Notes under the pieces: generated by a model | Database searches by the model: none | Told to the model about the DNA's origin: nothing | What the model saw: only the letters and a program-made list of their open reading frames with translations | Translations under genes and position numbers: made by a program | Shown: positions 24,287 to 37,600 of the stretch, piece after piece | Position numbering within the stretch: position 1 is the first letter of the stretch | Layout of the letters: every line of letters begins with the position of its first letter | Assembly: GCF_902459465.1 (NCBI RefSeq) | Contig: NC_047063.1 | Location: 3,720,001 to 3,784,000 of the forward strand | Length of the DNA stretch: 64,000 bases | Source of the DNA: Asterias rubens | Taxonomy: Eukaryota; Echinodermata; Asteroidea; Forcipulatida; Asteriidae | Direction of reading: 5' to 3'

Positions 24287-25104
24287 GTTGAGGATTTTTG
24301 ATTGAAAAAGGTTTGTCTACTTTGATTTTACTTCCTTTCTCAAGCTTTATCACTTTCTGTATTAAATAAAAACATTTGTATCCTGGACAATAAAACTTTC
24401 AAACCAAACATAAAGCACCAAAAAAAGTACAAGAAACATTCGTAGGACCTCGCTCTGAACAGTTTTGACAAATCCTAGGGGGTGGGGGGGGGGGGGGGGG
24501 GATCTCTGACATTTTATATTTGATATTCAAAGCTTCCAGATTGAAATTGCTGGAGGGCAATGTTTCTCTTGACACTTCTCATACTGTTATACCCACCATC
24601 GTTATTATATTCCACACACTAGCAAAATCGCATAATTTTAGGCGGTTGTCTCTCCGAGTCGTAATGATTAATCACGCCATTGGTGGCAACTGCCTTTGTC
24701 TCTAGTAAATTAGTAATTCCAGAGTGGCGCGTTTTTCGGACGGATAAAGTGAAGAATGAGGTGATAAATCTCCTTGCATCAAACGCCGACGCCGTCTTTC
24801 TACCAATGACTCATGCTACGCGGTTTCCATGAGGATATTTTGACAACAATGATAATTGTTTTGGTTGTCTGGCGGCTCCAATTGGATAAGGAATTAATGG
24901 TTCTTTGGGGGTGAGAAATCGTTGGACTGTGAAAGACTGGGGACAGTGCCAGTGCAGTGACTCTTTTTTGCTACTTCAGGCATTTTGATAGACCAAACTA
25001 GCGCCAACTTGGGCGCCAAACGTTTACATTTGGTCCTGAAGCACATTATTTGATTGTTTTCACCAAACTCTACAAAAATGTGGATGCAAAATAAAATGAA
25101 AATT
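24287..25104. other. No gene seen; candidate regulatory block
   Basis: A G run of about 18 lies at 24483. At 24720-24910 GATA-like, AP-1-like (ATGACTCAT) and Sox-like (ACAATGATAATTGT) words cluster. No ORF of interest. Confidence 0.25.
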
Positions 25105-25229
25105 GAAGTCGGTGACTGTATAACATCATGCAGCTACCACAAATTTTTACAGATTTGTTATTTTGTGCACAATGTTGGGATACACCATTTGAGAATACTT
25201 GTCATGGACAACAAAGGTGTCCAGTGCCT
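25105..25229 (-). mobile_element. MITE family A, terminal fragment
   Basis: This matches the end of family A read in reverse: CAGATTTGTTATTTTGTGC, a GGGATACACC phrase, and the terminus GGTGTCCAGTGCCT. Only about the last third of the element is present. Confidence 0.55.
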
Positions 25230-28200
25230 TTCTCCCTGTTCACAAGAGAAAAATTAAAGGTTTTGCACTGAGGCTTACGATTGAGCTATGGGCTTACATA
25301 GTAGACAACAAAATAATACAAAATTAAATTCATAACGAGGCCTGACATTTCAATCTTGTAAGGACAAGGCAGTTTTTCCCTACCTAAATTCAAATTTCTA
25401 TAGGGACATTTTAAGGGGCACCAAGGCAATGACCAGTACAGGGGCTTGAAAGCAATCACCTTTGTTGCTTTAAGTATCAGGGATGGATTATCCATTACCT
25501 ATTATCAGCTCTGCTGCGCATATAACAGTTTGCTAATTCTACAACTGTAAAGAGGTGTGAAATGGTTGAAGAGTCTGGGTCCATACCACACACACACACA
25601 AGTAAACCTATTATAAACAGTTATCTGACTCTAATACCTTCCAACAATACAAAGCCATCACATCCCCTCTGCCAGCTTCCACCATTGCTCTATTCCTCTA
25701 TTGTTCTCTTCTTAAAGTGGAATAAGATCAGTGGTGACTTGAGACTTTCTGCAAACAATGCTTGAATTGTTACTGCCATTTATCAGTCCAGTGTTGTCTG
25801 AAAAGTCAGTGATTTCGGCGCTGCTCAAGATGCAAATGAATTGCTATTTTTGTGTGACTCACTCTGTTGGCAACAAATGGACCCTGGTCCCTGTACTGTG
25901 TATCTTTTTTATTTGGGAAATATGATATGGGTGTCTTTGTTTTTGATGATGCATTTCTGGAAAGTTAGGTGTTCTTGAACAGGAAGAATGAGATCAACAT
26001 TGTTTATCAAGTTTGTATGTTGGATATAGCATGAGCTGTTTGTTGGCTGCTACTCTCTGACATTATTTGGTGAGTTGTTATTTTGTTATTGGCCAGGCTT
26101 GTCTTTATTTTGTTTAAAAATTGTGTTAGACCATTAATAATAATTCTTTTAAAGAATAACAGGTCCTTCTTTGACCTTGCTGAGGGCGCTGTTTAGGCCT
26201 GTGACCTCAGATGCAAAGGGTCTATTTTACACAAAACAAAGTCAAAGTATTCATGCTTTTTGTACCACTTTAGGATCTGTAATACCTGTAGCCTCTTTGG
26301 GCACTTCTGAAAACTTGCAATTTCTTTTACCAACCGAAACTGCCATATTTATGTCTCTTTTCTATTTGAGGCTTTGAGTTACATTAGCACTCTGTAAAAT
26401 CTCATCATATTCCGATTTCGAAATGGTGTCATGCAAAACTTGAATTGAATTCTCTGGTTATCAATATCCACCCTCGAGGGCACTGGATAGATCTCCAAAT
26501 TCTAGAAATTTGGCGGGAAATGTTTGTGTCCAAGCTCAATGCCAACTGAATATGCAGGTTTCCTGCTGGCGAGATGACCAACCGTTGATATTTTCATGAT
26601 CGTATTACCTCAGTATATCCTGTTGTTCTTGACCTTTTCAGGATTTTGTTTTGTCTTAACAATAAACACTGTATTTCAATCACTTCATGTTTCCTGCTTG
26701 AAGAGGTTGTGAAATTCCACAATATGTAATTTAAGTGTCCTACTTGAAAAGGGTACATGTACATGGTGTGTAGAGGGAGCCTGGAATTTCATAGGGGTCA
26801 TTGTCTCTGTTGCCCTTGTCTTGACCTTGCGCCCATTTAGTTATGAACTTTCTGATGTCATTATGGAAGTGCCCTTTATGAATGACCAAAGGAAATTTGG
26901 TATTGCACCCTCTGGGAATGAAACTCATGACTTGTTACTGAAAGTTGGGGGCACAATAATAATGGGAAACTTGACGACATTGACCAAGGGGCATAGAGGC
27001 AGTCGCCTTCAATGCCTTCGTGAAGCATCAGGCCTGGATATTTTGATGGCATTGTTTTCGTGGCAGAAACAGAAACACATCTTTTCTGTACAGGTAATGA
27101 CAGACAATGAGTTGGAGAGTCAGGGGTTTAATTAAATAAAAAGTAAAACAGTTTGAACTAACAGTAAGAGAAAATAACTCCTAACAATAATAACCAATGA
27201 CAACTGTCTTATAATCTGTTGATTTTGGGGGGAAATGTTAGAGAAAAGTTCTTCTTTGAGAGTGGGAGTATTTCTTGTGTCACTCCCTCTGGAATGTCGC
27301 CTCTTTGGTTTCTTCTCAGAATACTGATTAAATCAAAACAAGTGTACTGTCCTCTCAGCTCGCTCTAGTGTGAGTCGTAAGACTTTCTCGGTGTGTACAC
27401 AGCTTCTTGAAATCTGTCTTAAGGCAACCATGTTGGGTCTTCTGGAGATGGTTCGCAATGTCTCAGATGCACAACAATTAAATATACACTCTGACAGTAC
27501 ACGTCACCGGCACCTGACAGATGTACAAACATAGAAAATGTCCTGACGGCATAAAGCTGCACCAAAGGGCAATATCATTTTACAATCATTGATTTTTTGT
27601 GCGAACACGAGTCGATTAATTGCAATGTCTGAGGTTTTTTGATGGGTGAGAAACAATTAGTTGCATGGGGGAGCATGGAGGACAATAATGTACTGACGTC
27701 TGATGGTAGACAAATGTATTCATACCTCAGGTATTTTATGATCAGTGCCCTTTAAAGATTACCCCCACTCCCCTGGAATTGCCACTACTTTGCCCGCCCA
27801 CTTAGTTCAGCAATTTGGGTTTTGTATGTTTTAGACTTGTTACTAGTCACTTATGAAGTCTACAAAGTACATGTACATGATCACATTGACCCCTGATAAA
27901 CTTACTTGCCACTAGTCAGTTGTGAAGCTTGCTGTTTCAATAAGGATAGTATTACCTAGTAGACTTGCTACTTGCTATTTGCTTCCTTCACTGTTCAGCT
28001 TCTCAGTTGAAAGTTCAGATGATTAGCCTCCCAAATTATTACTCAAATGTCATTATTCAAGTTTCTTTGTTCAATTTAAAACAGTTTTTGGTATGTTTAA
28101 TTTAAAAAAACAATTCATTATACACTTGATTCTTGATAAAAGATTCTTGATTCTTGTAAGAGTTTCACAAAATGAGCCATCCTAAAAGCGCAAGCCCATT

Positions 28201-31200
28201 TTCATTTTGCAAAAGGCACTTCTGTTGAAAAATCTTTAAATCAGTAGAAAACCAGGGGCCGTGGAGGCCATGGCCTCCGTGGCCCTGCATGTAATTCCAG
28301 GCCTGTCTTGCTAACTGCTAAGAGAGTCATTAATTTGCTGTATCCTTCAGAGTCGGATTCTGATTTCAGGTCTGTCTTTATACAAATCAGGACATCACAA
28401 TCACAACTAACTGTGAATCACAATCATTGTGTGACTGTTCCCTGAGCCATTAGTTCATCCCAGTTTCAATTATCCCCACTGTGACATTGCATCCTGGTGT
28501 ATTTAATTTTAAGGCAGGATCTGGCGAGGACACTTGCCGAGGACCCTCCACTACGTACGTCACCGGGGTACGGTGCACTGTCATTTTTCGAATGACTCCT
28601 GAGTGAAATTGCATGAAACCTTGAATCAATATGAAACAAATTGGACGTAGGAAATAGATGGGCATGGATGGAATTTGAAATTTATGATGGTCCTTCTCTC
28701 TGACTCATTGACATTTTATTTTTCCAGCAGATGGTTGTTGAAGTACTGGGTCGCAGTTTCTTAATTGCAATTATTTGTTGAAGTATAGGGGGATGTTAGT
28801 TTGATAGTTTGTTTTCATTTTATAATCCCTGAAAAATAACATTTGTGGGCGTGTGTGTGTGTGTGTCTGTGTGTCCAACAAAATGCTGTACCTTAGCAGC
28901 TTAAAGCTGTTGCAGTTGTACACGCTAAGCCTTTGGCATCATGACAGCAGGCATGATATTCTTCCAAATTTAATCTGATTTCCGTTTTATTTTGCCTTGG
29001 GAAAAATCTATAAATATTTGAATTGAAAACCCTGAAAAGTCTGTTAAAGCCTACACCATATGTGCATGTAGGTTAGCCTTTTTAATTGATAAATTAATAT
29101 TCATACTATTTTCCAAGGACCAAATATCATGCCCGTGTCAGGCCCGATACTTTGTCCTTTTGAGGGCAAGGCAGGTTTTGTTTGATCAAGCAAGGGCACC
29201 TCTATAAAGGAAGTTTCAATTTCTACCTGGATGGATGTTTTCAAGGGGCACCAAGGCATTGGCCTAGTAGCTGTGAAGCATCAAGCATGGCGTGTGTTTG
29301 CATGGAGCTTCCGTCCAGGGTGACAAACCGTACGATTACAAAATCAATAGGGCCTAATACTAACAGACTTTCCTTTATCCTGTCATGACAATATGCCTGT
29401 CAATCATACCTTCAATTCTTTATACAGTCACAAAAAAAACTAACGCTGATGCCTGTGCTCTTTCATGTTTTGGGGGTTGTGTTTGTTTTGTACAACTGTT
29501 TGGGTTTTTGTTGTTGTTTAGTCATGGTTTTTTATGACATAGTGAAAGTATTTGACAGTGTTCCTCTGTTTTTGGGGTGATGCAGGTCTGAAACTTCTCT
29601 GAGGCAACAAAGGCAACCTGCCTCCATGACCCCTGGTCATTGCCTCGGAAAATTCAATTTCCCAATAGCCTAGATAGGGTGCCCTTTACAAAGGAGAGAA
29701 CACCTTGGTGCCCTTGCCCTTAAAAAAAAAAGGAACATACATGTACATGCCTGGTGATGGAATATCATTTCTTGTTGGGCTTTGCTTAGTCAAATAAACA
29801 TTACAAATAAATAAGATGATTCACATTAGTCAAGGGATGGATTCAATCTAATGCAGCCCCGTTGTTCCCTGACCAATCTTCCAATGAATTTTGTGAAATG
29901 TGTGCGTGCTGCACGCCATCCTCACAGGAAACGTTTGACTGTGTGTTCCAAACGGGTCATAAAGTTGTCTGATGTACGTCGTATGCAACATGTCTATATA
30001 TAGGGGCAGGGGTTTGCATTAGCGTTTTTGAGGTATGGTGGACACTTTAGAAGTGCACTGTTTGATTTGGGTGTCTACAGACAAATTTACACAAACCTAA
30101 TAGTGTCACAGTATTGTGTCCAACCTTTCTCAAAACGACTTATCAAGTTCTCAGTTTGAGTTGCTACTTTTCAGACAGACAACCTGAAGATGGTGGTATA
30201 GGGATGTCAGGACTTGGGCAGGAGATAGTCTAGTCTGTAGTCTTCTCCTCCAGCCTCAATATAGATTCTAGCTTTAGTCTGTCATCACAATATCTACAAT
30301 TTGCCCCTCAACAGGAAGAGGGAACATAAGGCAGTCATTTTAGATCATTTTCTTTTGGGGGTTATATAGTCATGTTTCTGTGATACATGTTCTCTCGGTG
30401 GATTTAGTTGAAGTCTATATTTATATTCTGCATCAGACTCTTGTGATACCAGAGGTGAGCTGGCGAGTGTTTGATAAATAACAGAGTGTAGGGAAAAATT
30501 CCTTTTAGTGAGAAACATTCTCACTAGAAAGATTGGAATGCTATTGAACATTGTTTCAGTGGGGCCACAAAGCACATGCACGTTAGTTTCTAAATTTATG
30601 GAAATTAAATGTCAGATGTTTGCTTTTAAAGTTTGGATTTGAGAGACATAATTTGAGCTCCCAGCAGTATGAGATGTTAAGATAACAAGGGTGTAGAGTC
30701 GACACCAAAACCATGGAATTAGGTCCAACAAGCACTGGTTGAAGCCCCCCCTCTGCTCTTGTGTCTGAATGGTGATGTTGACTCATGTGGGTGAATGCCA
30801 CTGTCCAGACTTGTAAACTTGAATAGCCCCCTCTTGTGTTACTATGTGTCTAGGAAAAATTCAGAAGTCTGGCAGACCATATACATTTTGTATGCACTAT
30901 GAAACTCCTTTGTACATTGTATTTAAAAAATATACAAATTTAAGGACATACTTGGGTCACTGGGATAGCTCGGTGGTCTGGTAGTAAAACACTGCTCTCT
31001 GACATAAAACATGGGGTGTGGGTTGGTATCCCAACCAGACGCCTGTGGGTTTGGTTTGGTTTTTCTCTCACAGAACTCAGGAAAGTACTGAGTATGCAGT
31101 GCTCAATACACAAGTGTAAGTGTAAAGGAAATTTTTGGGGGTTGAACAAATTTTCTTTACTACAGTGGGACTTGAACCGACTGCAGGATTAACATGCCGG

Positions 31201-32500
31201 CACTCTACCAACTGAGCTATCTAGCCCTATATTGGCAGTCTCCCTAAGAAAATTGTAGGCCTATATACTTTATTCTACCCTTTGACGGGTCCGGTGGTTT
31301 AACTGTTGGGTGCTTTACATTGACATTTAGACATTTAGGTTGAGTGTGTCATTCGGTATCCATTCTATATTTACAATGATTGTGCTCCTCTTGCCCTTGG
31401 TCACTTGGTATTAGGGGATCTAGCTTGATAACTGCTCTTTCCATGGCCCTCTAACTTTCCACCTTTGCTGTGTTTCTGTTTGCAGTGTACAACTATTAAA
31501 CCTGATTGGTACCCATTGATGGTGAGGTTAACATACACTGGCTGTCTGGTACCTGGCCACAATCTCTCGTGGCAAGGTTAACATAAGATTACAGCCATCA
31601 TCCACTAGACCTATGATCCCAATGCTGCGCGATGTACACTTATTTTGTCGATCCGGTATATCGATAAACACAATTTATTCCTTGTAGTTTGAAACTTTGC
31701 GCATTGATAAAAACAATCAATTAAAGTTTGTAGTTTCCACCATACCACGTCTTCCATTACCCTGGTCTTGGCCTTGGTGCCCCTTCAGAAGTTTTCCATT
31801 GACTTTAAGATTTTCCATTGGAAGTGCCCTTTTCAAAATGAAAATAACCAGGTTGCTACCAAGTAGGATTTAAAACTTTGCATAATGGTGAAAATGTCCT
31901 AGTGGTGGTTCTGAATTAACCAGTTGCCATTTCGATTAGTATGCCCTGATTGTCTTCAAGTTTGTTTTTTTCCTGAATTTGGTTTCTGACTTTCATCACC
32001 TTGCAGTGATGCGGTTATAAATATAGATAATTGTCTTCCACTAGACCTACATGTATGATCCCATTTGCATAGAGCAAAATACTTGAAGATTTTGAATTCA
32101 ATGTGTTTTAAGTGTTAGTTTTTCATTTGTATTCCTAGATTTGTATCCGAGTCTTGTGAATTTGAGGTAAACAGATTGAAAATATAGACAAGATGTAGTA
32201 CATGAAAGTAAAGTTGAAAAGAAACACCGTTTTTTAGTATTTTTATAAATTTATTTGGTTTGGATATACCACTTGTCATGTCAACGATGTTTGTAATCGA
32301 TATGTGAATAAGATGATGACACTCAGCCTTGTACGATAATCACTCACCATCATAAATGTCCTATTAGTCAATAAGCTCTATGCAATATACACACTGTCTA
32401 CAGCATCAGTAGTGTGTATGCTAGCATGCACGATCAACCCTCTCCTGCCTTATACACTAGCATCAATCGCCGGTTTACATGCAGTTTCCGTGCCAATCAA
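25230..32500. other. Repeat-rich noncoding stretch, no gene seen
   Basis: Several pieces share GGGGCACCAAGGCA and GAAGTGCCCTTT-like phrases: 25355-25470 and 29150-29290 in one orientation, 29605-29730 and 31740-31850 in the other, and a looser match at 26800-27050. They look like one old dispersed repeat family. A (GT)n tract lies at 28853-28875. No exon was recognised; a 104-codon ORF at 26821-27135 overlaps the repeat and was not accepted. Confidence 0.4.
30955..31228. repeat. Two tRNA-like SINE heads facing each other
   Basis: On the + strand, CACTGGGATAGCTCGGTGG followed by GTGGGTTGGTATCCC forms one tRNA-like head (30957-31035). On the minus strand, GGGCTAGATAGCTCAGTTGG followed by GGTTCAAGTCCC forms a second (31160-31227). 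They share the sequence between them. The minus-strand head recurs at 43505 (GGGCTAGATAGCTAAGTTGG), which shows it is a mobile unit. Confidence 0.55.
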
Positions 32501-32894
32501 ATTGTGGCTGTCTGATACACTACACTGCTACACCTAGCGAGCGAATGGGCTCCACATTTATTAATACTTATAATAATACCACTATTGATCAGGTGGGTCA
32601 GTTTCCTGCTTTGAAAAGCTAAGCTCCAGGGTTAAGTGGTTGACACAGGGATCCTGTGACGACAACGCAACGTTCGGTGGTGGTAGCGCCCCCCTATGCC
32701 CATCGATTGAATCATAATGATTGGTCATCGTATGACGTCAGCTGGAGAGTGAATCGCATGTGATGTTTTTCGGGGGGTTGATGATGAGGTCTTGTTGGAT
32801 GAAACGATCGTAGTGAGTAGCGGAGAAGAGTTTTTCCCTCTTCTTTCTGTCCGTCCTCTACCTCTACGTCCACGCATGGAAGATTTATTATAGC
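32500..32894 (+). promoter_or_regulatory. Presumed promoter and 5' leader of IQSEC exon 1b
   Basis: This region is locally richer in CpG (GACGACAACGCAACGTTCGG and neighbours) and leads without interruption into the ATG at 32895. The last 60 bp are pyrimidine-rich. No TATA box or initiator can be fixed. Confidence 0.3.
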
Positions 32895-32959
32895 ATGGGG
32901 AATGTACCGGTGGCCGAGGCCATGGGTCGAAGTGGCTCTTACAACATGACTCCGCAGTG
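32895..32959 (+). CDS. IQSEC: IQSEC first coding exon (exon 1b)
   Basis: The ATG opens MGNVPVAEAMGRSGSYNMTP and the exon ends CAG TG on the donor TG|GTAAGA at 32960. It ends in phase 2 and joins in frame to the exon at 42094, forming a Cys codon and continuing DPHEVETL. The second residue is Gly, but position 6 is not Ser or Thr, so N-myristoylation is not strongly predicted. The intron that follows would be 9.1 kb. The N-terminus of IQSEC proteins is variable between isoforms in other animals, which fits a short isoform-specific exon. The competing start at 14833 has the same phase. Confidence 0.6.
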
Positions 32960-33816
32960 GTAAGATTTCGTCACTTTTGATTGTCTCAGTTTTGAGGATT
33001 CACTTAGGGTGGGGGAAATTGCCTGTGAATGTTGCAGGATGTAACGATGGGCACTAGGCAGACATAAATTTGATATGCTGTCTGCTCAGAGTGTGCGAGT
33101 ATAATGTGAGTGCAGAAAGGTGATACACCTTTTTGATATAGTCATGACTGCAAGGTGACGTTTTTACATCGCTTTATTCAATATGATTTGAATTTATGGT
33201 CGATTCCGTCATTAAAATGTCAATCTTTGATGGGGGTGCTGTTGAATGCATTTAAAATGAATGCACATGCATCGCATGTGTTTATGTGGTGATACACAAA
33301 ATAGTTGTCACTTGTTATGAGGGTTTATGTGTAGTAGGGTTCCTTTGGGTGTCCATGATTTTTGAAAAAAGGCTCAGCACGCCTTGTGCCCCCCCCCAGT
33401 AATTCGGTTACCATGGCTACTGTTAATGCTCATGAATGTTAATTGCAAAAAACTTTAATGTATTCAGCACGGGTGCACTAAATGTCATCTACATGTCGGT
33501 AGTGCAGTGGATCTCGGCAGCATTAATTTGGAATTAAAAGTGACTACACAAACCATTCCATTTGTATTGTTTTCATTGCAATCTACATGTAGCAGTTGGT
33601 TTACAAAATTGTTTTTATCTCATTAATACGATGGGTTAAAAGAATTCCTGCCTGCAGTTAAATTTAATTGTGACTGAATTTACATTTTTCAGCAATAAAG
33701 CAAGGCTTTTTTGTACTAGACCTGCTTAACAATTCTGCAGGTACATGTAACACTCTAAAAATTACTGACTTCAGTTGGATTTAGCATGTTGCTTGGTGGA
33801 TACTACAATCTAGTAA

Positions 33817-34029
33817 GGTTTGTGGTAACACCATAGGGTTTTGCGACAACAAACAGTTTCTTTCCCCTGAAGATGGTCAGAGTATACTGATCGAAACGTT
33901 GGGTTGTCCCACCAATGCAACTTTTTTTTCTTCAGATCCACCATTTCATACCATTTCAAGTATACGTGTATGTAATTCAATGCTGTCTTTTGAAAAGGGT
34001 TTGATGTATACATGGTGTTGCTGCAAACC
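33817..34029. mobile_element. MITE, family E (carries a GAAAC stem-loop)
   Basis: The ends are GGTTTGTGGTAACACCAT and, in complement at the right, GGTTTGCAGCAACACCAT. The interior holds CCTGAAGATGGTCAG, a loop, and CTGATCGAAACGTTGGG. A second complete copy is at 47757-47947, and isolated left ends lie at 37311 and 50381. Confidence 0.7.
33867..33900 (+). other. Stem-loop with GAAAC motif, copy 3
   Basis: CTGAAGATGGTCAG, a 4- to 6-base loop, CTGATCGAAACGTT. GGTCAG pairs with CTGATC (one G-T pair). This is the best-paired of the five copies in the window. Confidence 0.5.
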
Positions 34030-36676
34030 ATAATAGATAATTAATTTTACTTATCCGTCATTAGTAGCTACTGTTAATTCTAATCTCATCTCGGCTTAAA
34101 AATAAAACTGTTTTATTTGCCCGCGGAAGATAAGACCAATTCTCAACACAAGAACTCCTTAATCCATGCAGTAAACAACCTGCGCATGTTTCGAGAATCC
34201 TGGCCACTCGTTCGTACATCATCAGATTAAGAGCATGGTGGCAGGGATAGCATTGGTTATCTTTATGGGGGGATGATCAATAAAGGCTGGGGGCCCTGGG
34301 GAGGGTAGAGGCGGAGGGTTCAGGGTTGTTGTTTCGCTTCCGTCTACGCATATTGTATCCCTACCTTGCGTGAGACTTCCTCGTATGGATGTGTTCAGTT
34401 GGCTTTTTGGTCAGGAAGTTGGCGGGCTGTGGCAATCGCCCATTTTGTGCAGTTTTGTTTGTTTTGCTTGGTAACAGTTTCAATCAGACGGTTTTGAATC
34501 CAGTAGGAAAAACAAAACAAAATGTCTTAATGTATTATAGGGAGGGTGTATGTTTGGAAATCACTCTTTAAATTAATGGCATAACATTTTTTGGTTAGAA
34601 GCCTACGTACAACATCTTTCGATTGTATAGAGCAATCTGAGGAGCATTTCACTTCGAAGTAATAAATACACAAAGACTTGAACCTGAGAAGCGTTACTGA
34701 CTTAATGCTTCTCAGATAGTGTGTTCTTATTAGGGATTATTCTTTTGCGTGGACATAGTTGCTATCTCAAAAACAAAACCACCTTTTGAAATAAAATTTT
34801 CACAGGTAAGTTTTGTTAATCAAGATTTATAATTGGATTAAAAAACAACCTAACTTCATCAAGTTCAGAGCATATTCTTCACGTTTTGCACTTACCAATA
34901 TCCTGTAAGCAGGTATTCGTGGCCATTAGCATAACCAGATTAATCAAATTGGGTGCTGATTGGAATCTCTGTCAAGTTGAAGTCACTTTGAAGACACCTG
35001 CTCATTAATTAAAACACTACAGTTGTAGCTTAAAAGAAGAAAAAGATGTAAAGATACGCTGCCGAGGATGACAGCAAGCACTCGACAAAAGCAGAGATAA
35101 GGGGGAGACTAATTAACATTAAAACCCATCATCCTGTGATTCAGTATGGCCTCATACCTCATGTTGGCTGGTGACCAACCCGTAACCATGGCAACTGAGC
35201 TATAACACCCCGCATTAAGACTGAATGCAGGTGCAGGAAACCACGGCAAAGTGCTGGTGTTGTTTATGTTTTTCTAGTCAAGAAGTACGTAAGAAGAGTG
35301 GTTATTTTTGAAAGATCTAAGATTTTTTTGAAAAGCCATTATTATATCCAGCTTGTCACATTTAAATGTCAATGTTTTGTAGACTTGAAGACTTTCTCTT
35401 TTGAAGCACTTAACAGTTTGAGTAACACAACATGTTTGGTCTCTTGAGGACTAGTCGAAAAAAAAACATCCTCTGAACCAACCCTTTTCAAAGCAAACAA
35501 GTCTATGTAGGCCTACCTGTTTACGATACACCGTGTAGAATTTTTTTTGTGGTGTGCTCAAAGAAACCTTATATTTTTGTAAAGTCATCCTAATTATGCC
35601 CAAACATGGCTAATCAATTTTTTTTCCTTTTTACTCCGCTCTTTTCATTAAACATTTTGGTAAAAAATATTACACAATATATTGCCAGACATCTTTTTAA
35701 CACAGAACATTCATATTATAGCAACCAAACTACGAAGATAAATAGCACATAAAGGAAAATGATAACAGTTTTTGGACTCTGTTTTCAGAGACTCTTGTGT
35801 CGGACACGGAAATTGGCAGAGGCCATTTTCGGTGCTGCATAGCGCTAATTAGCAATCCAAAGCTTGCTTCAGTGAGAAGCCTACAGTTTTTGCAAACAGT
35901 GTACCATATTATTATTACTACTGAACAGCCCTTGGTTACTGTATCCATGGTTATGTAAGTTACTCCAAATATGTCAACCTGGAGGCGGAGAGAGTTCTGA
36001 AAACACACTCTTATTTGGGGGGGGGGGTTGGGGAATGGAATTAAATTCCACTTAACACGTCAGAAATAGTCTGATCACAACTGTGTCGGTGTCGCTTATA
36101 ATCCTCGGTGAAGGTAATTTGTAAATTGAAATGTCTAAATTGGCTTTCCGAAGTCCGTCTGCGTCACACATACCTGGCAGTGTACTCTCTTACTGGTCTG
36201 ACATGAATACGATATCTTCAAATATCGGCATTGGATCAATGTGTCTTCCTTAATCTACCAATAACAAACAACAAAGCCTGAGGTCTCTCAATCCTTCTCA
36301 GGAAAATAAAAGGTCGCAGTGGTGCCTTTCCAAGTTCAATCGTGTTTCTTTGAAAATAGAGTATTTGGAGTTGGCCCCAAATCCAGGGCTCCTCAGATTT
36401 GTCTTGGGATTAGTGGCTAATTAGCGGAGGGCAGCAGGTTGGTTAAAAAATAGAAGAAGAATTTGTACTGGTGTTAATCTATTAGTTCCGGTCTTGGACA
36501 CTGTTTGGTCTTTCATCAATGCAGATTAATGGCTGGCTAATATAGGAAGTGTTGCTAGGGGGTTTGTATACCTGAAAAGGGGGTTTTATGTTGAAGCAAA
36601 GAAAGCATAATAAGATGAGCATTTGTTTTCTGCATCCAAGAGGTTGATATGTTGGGGATGGGCGTTTGGACATCAT
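34030..36676. other. IQSEC intron sequence, nothing recognised
   Basis: Part of the 9.1-kb intron between 32960 and 42093. A block at 34900-35010 contains CACCTG and TAATTAA words that could be enhancer sites; a G run lies near 36018. No exon seen. Confidence 0.4.
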
Positions 36677-36803
36677 CAGGGGTCAATTTCACATAATAGG
36701 ACTAGTCCTAGGAGATAAAAACATAAGGTTAGTCCTAAGTTAGGATTAGGAACTCGTTCTACTTCAATATAAGACTAGTCTTAACTCTTTGTGAAATCCA
36801 CCC
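36677..36803. mobile_element. Small palindromic MITE with ACTAGTC repeats
   Basis: Starts GGGGTCAATTTCACA and ends with the near-complement TTGTGAAATCCACCCC. Between the ends, GGACTAGTCCTA, GGTTAGTCCTAAG and AAGACTAGTCTTAA make several short palindromes. Roughly 127 bp, noncoding. Confidence 0.65.
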
Positions 36804-36810
36804 CAGTTTA

Positions 36811-37075
36811 TCATTGGGGGTTAGTTTGGCTCTGTGTTTTCTTTCCCCTGCTGTTTTACTCTGTGGACCTCGGTTCGAATCCCACCTCGAATTGTAGCTC
36901 GTATGAGGATTCAATTTACTTCCTACCTGGGTCTAATTTCATGGCTCTGCTAACAACGGAACTTTGCGCTTGTGGCAAAGAATTAAATATTCTTTACAAG
37001 CATAGAATTCTGTGTGTGTTTTTCCTCATTACGGTCTTTCCTTATGAGTGGTTTTCCTCTCGCATCTAAAACTGA
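36811..37075 (+). repeat. tRNA-derived SINE
   Basis: An A-box-like stretch (GGGGTTAGTTTGGCTCTGTG) and the B box GGTTCGAATCCC (36872) are followed by a tail ending GTGGTTTTCCTCTCG. It is the same family as 3980-4150, and it abuts the small MITE just upstream. Confidence 0.55.
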
Positions 37076-37310
37076 ATGTTTCTTCATCTCCTACTCTTTT
37101 TGTTATTGGTGCTGGTTGTGCTGTTTGGTGCATAATGAATAAATTCCACATCTGTAGTTTCATAAACTGTAATGTCAAAGGTATTGTTGTCAGTTCCACC
37201 TACGTAATCTCTCTAGTTCTATCAGATCAAAATCCAACTGCAGAAACTCAACACCTAGATACGTTTTATAGGATTTGGGGCATTGCATGGTGAGGTATCA
37301 ATGTATATTT

Positions 37311-37600
37311 GGTTTGCGGTAACACCATGTGTGTATCTACTTGCCAGGTAGAGTTGTTCTTAGGGAACTGTCTTGCTTTATTCTACTGCCGTGGAGTAGA
37401 TAATCGGAGGTTCGGGAGACTTCTCAGTTCTGAAAAGAACTGTCCTGCTTTTTAACTATTACCAGGGCGGATGGTATAGAAATTAGACTGGACTACTACT
37501 TTAGCTTATAGGATCGAAATTAACTGTACTGCCGCGGAGTCAGTTCTGAAATTGGTCTCATTCTAAAAAGATATCTACCCTAACCCAATACGAAGCATTT
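37311..37600. mobile_element. MITE family E, left end only
   Basis: GGTTTGCGGTAACACCATGT matches the family E terminus exactly in type. Downstream, TCAGTTCTGAAAAGAACTG resembles internal sequence of the copies at 47757 and 50381. No matching right end was found, so the right boundary is arbitrary. Confidence 0.4.

Noticed and set aside
26821-27135. 104-codon ORF on the + strand
   Set aside because: It overlaps a dispersed repeat with GAAGTGCCCTTT and CACCAAGG-type phrases and shows no domain.
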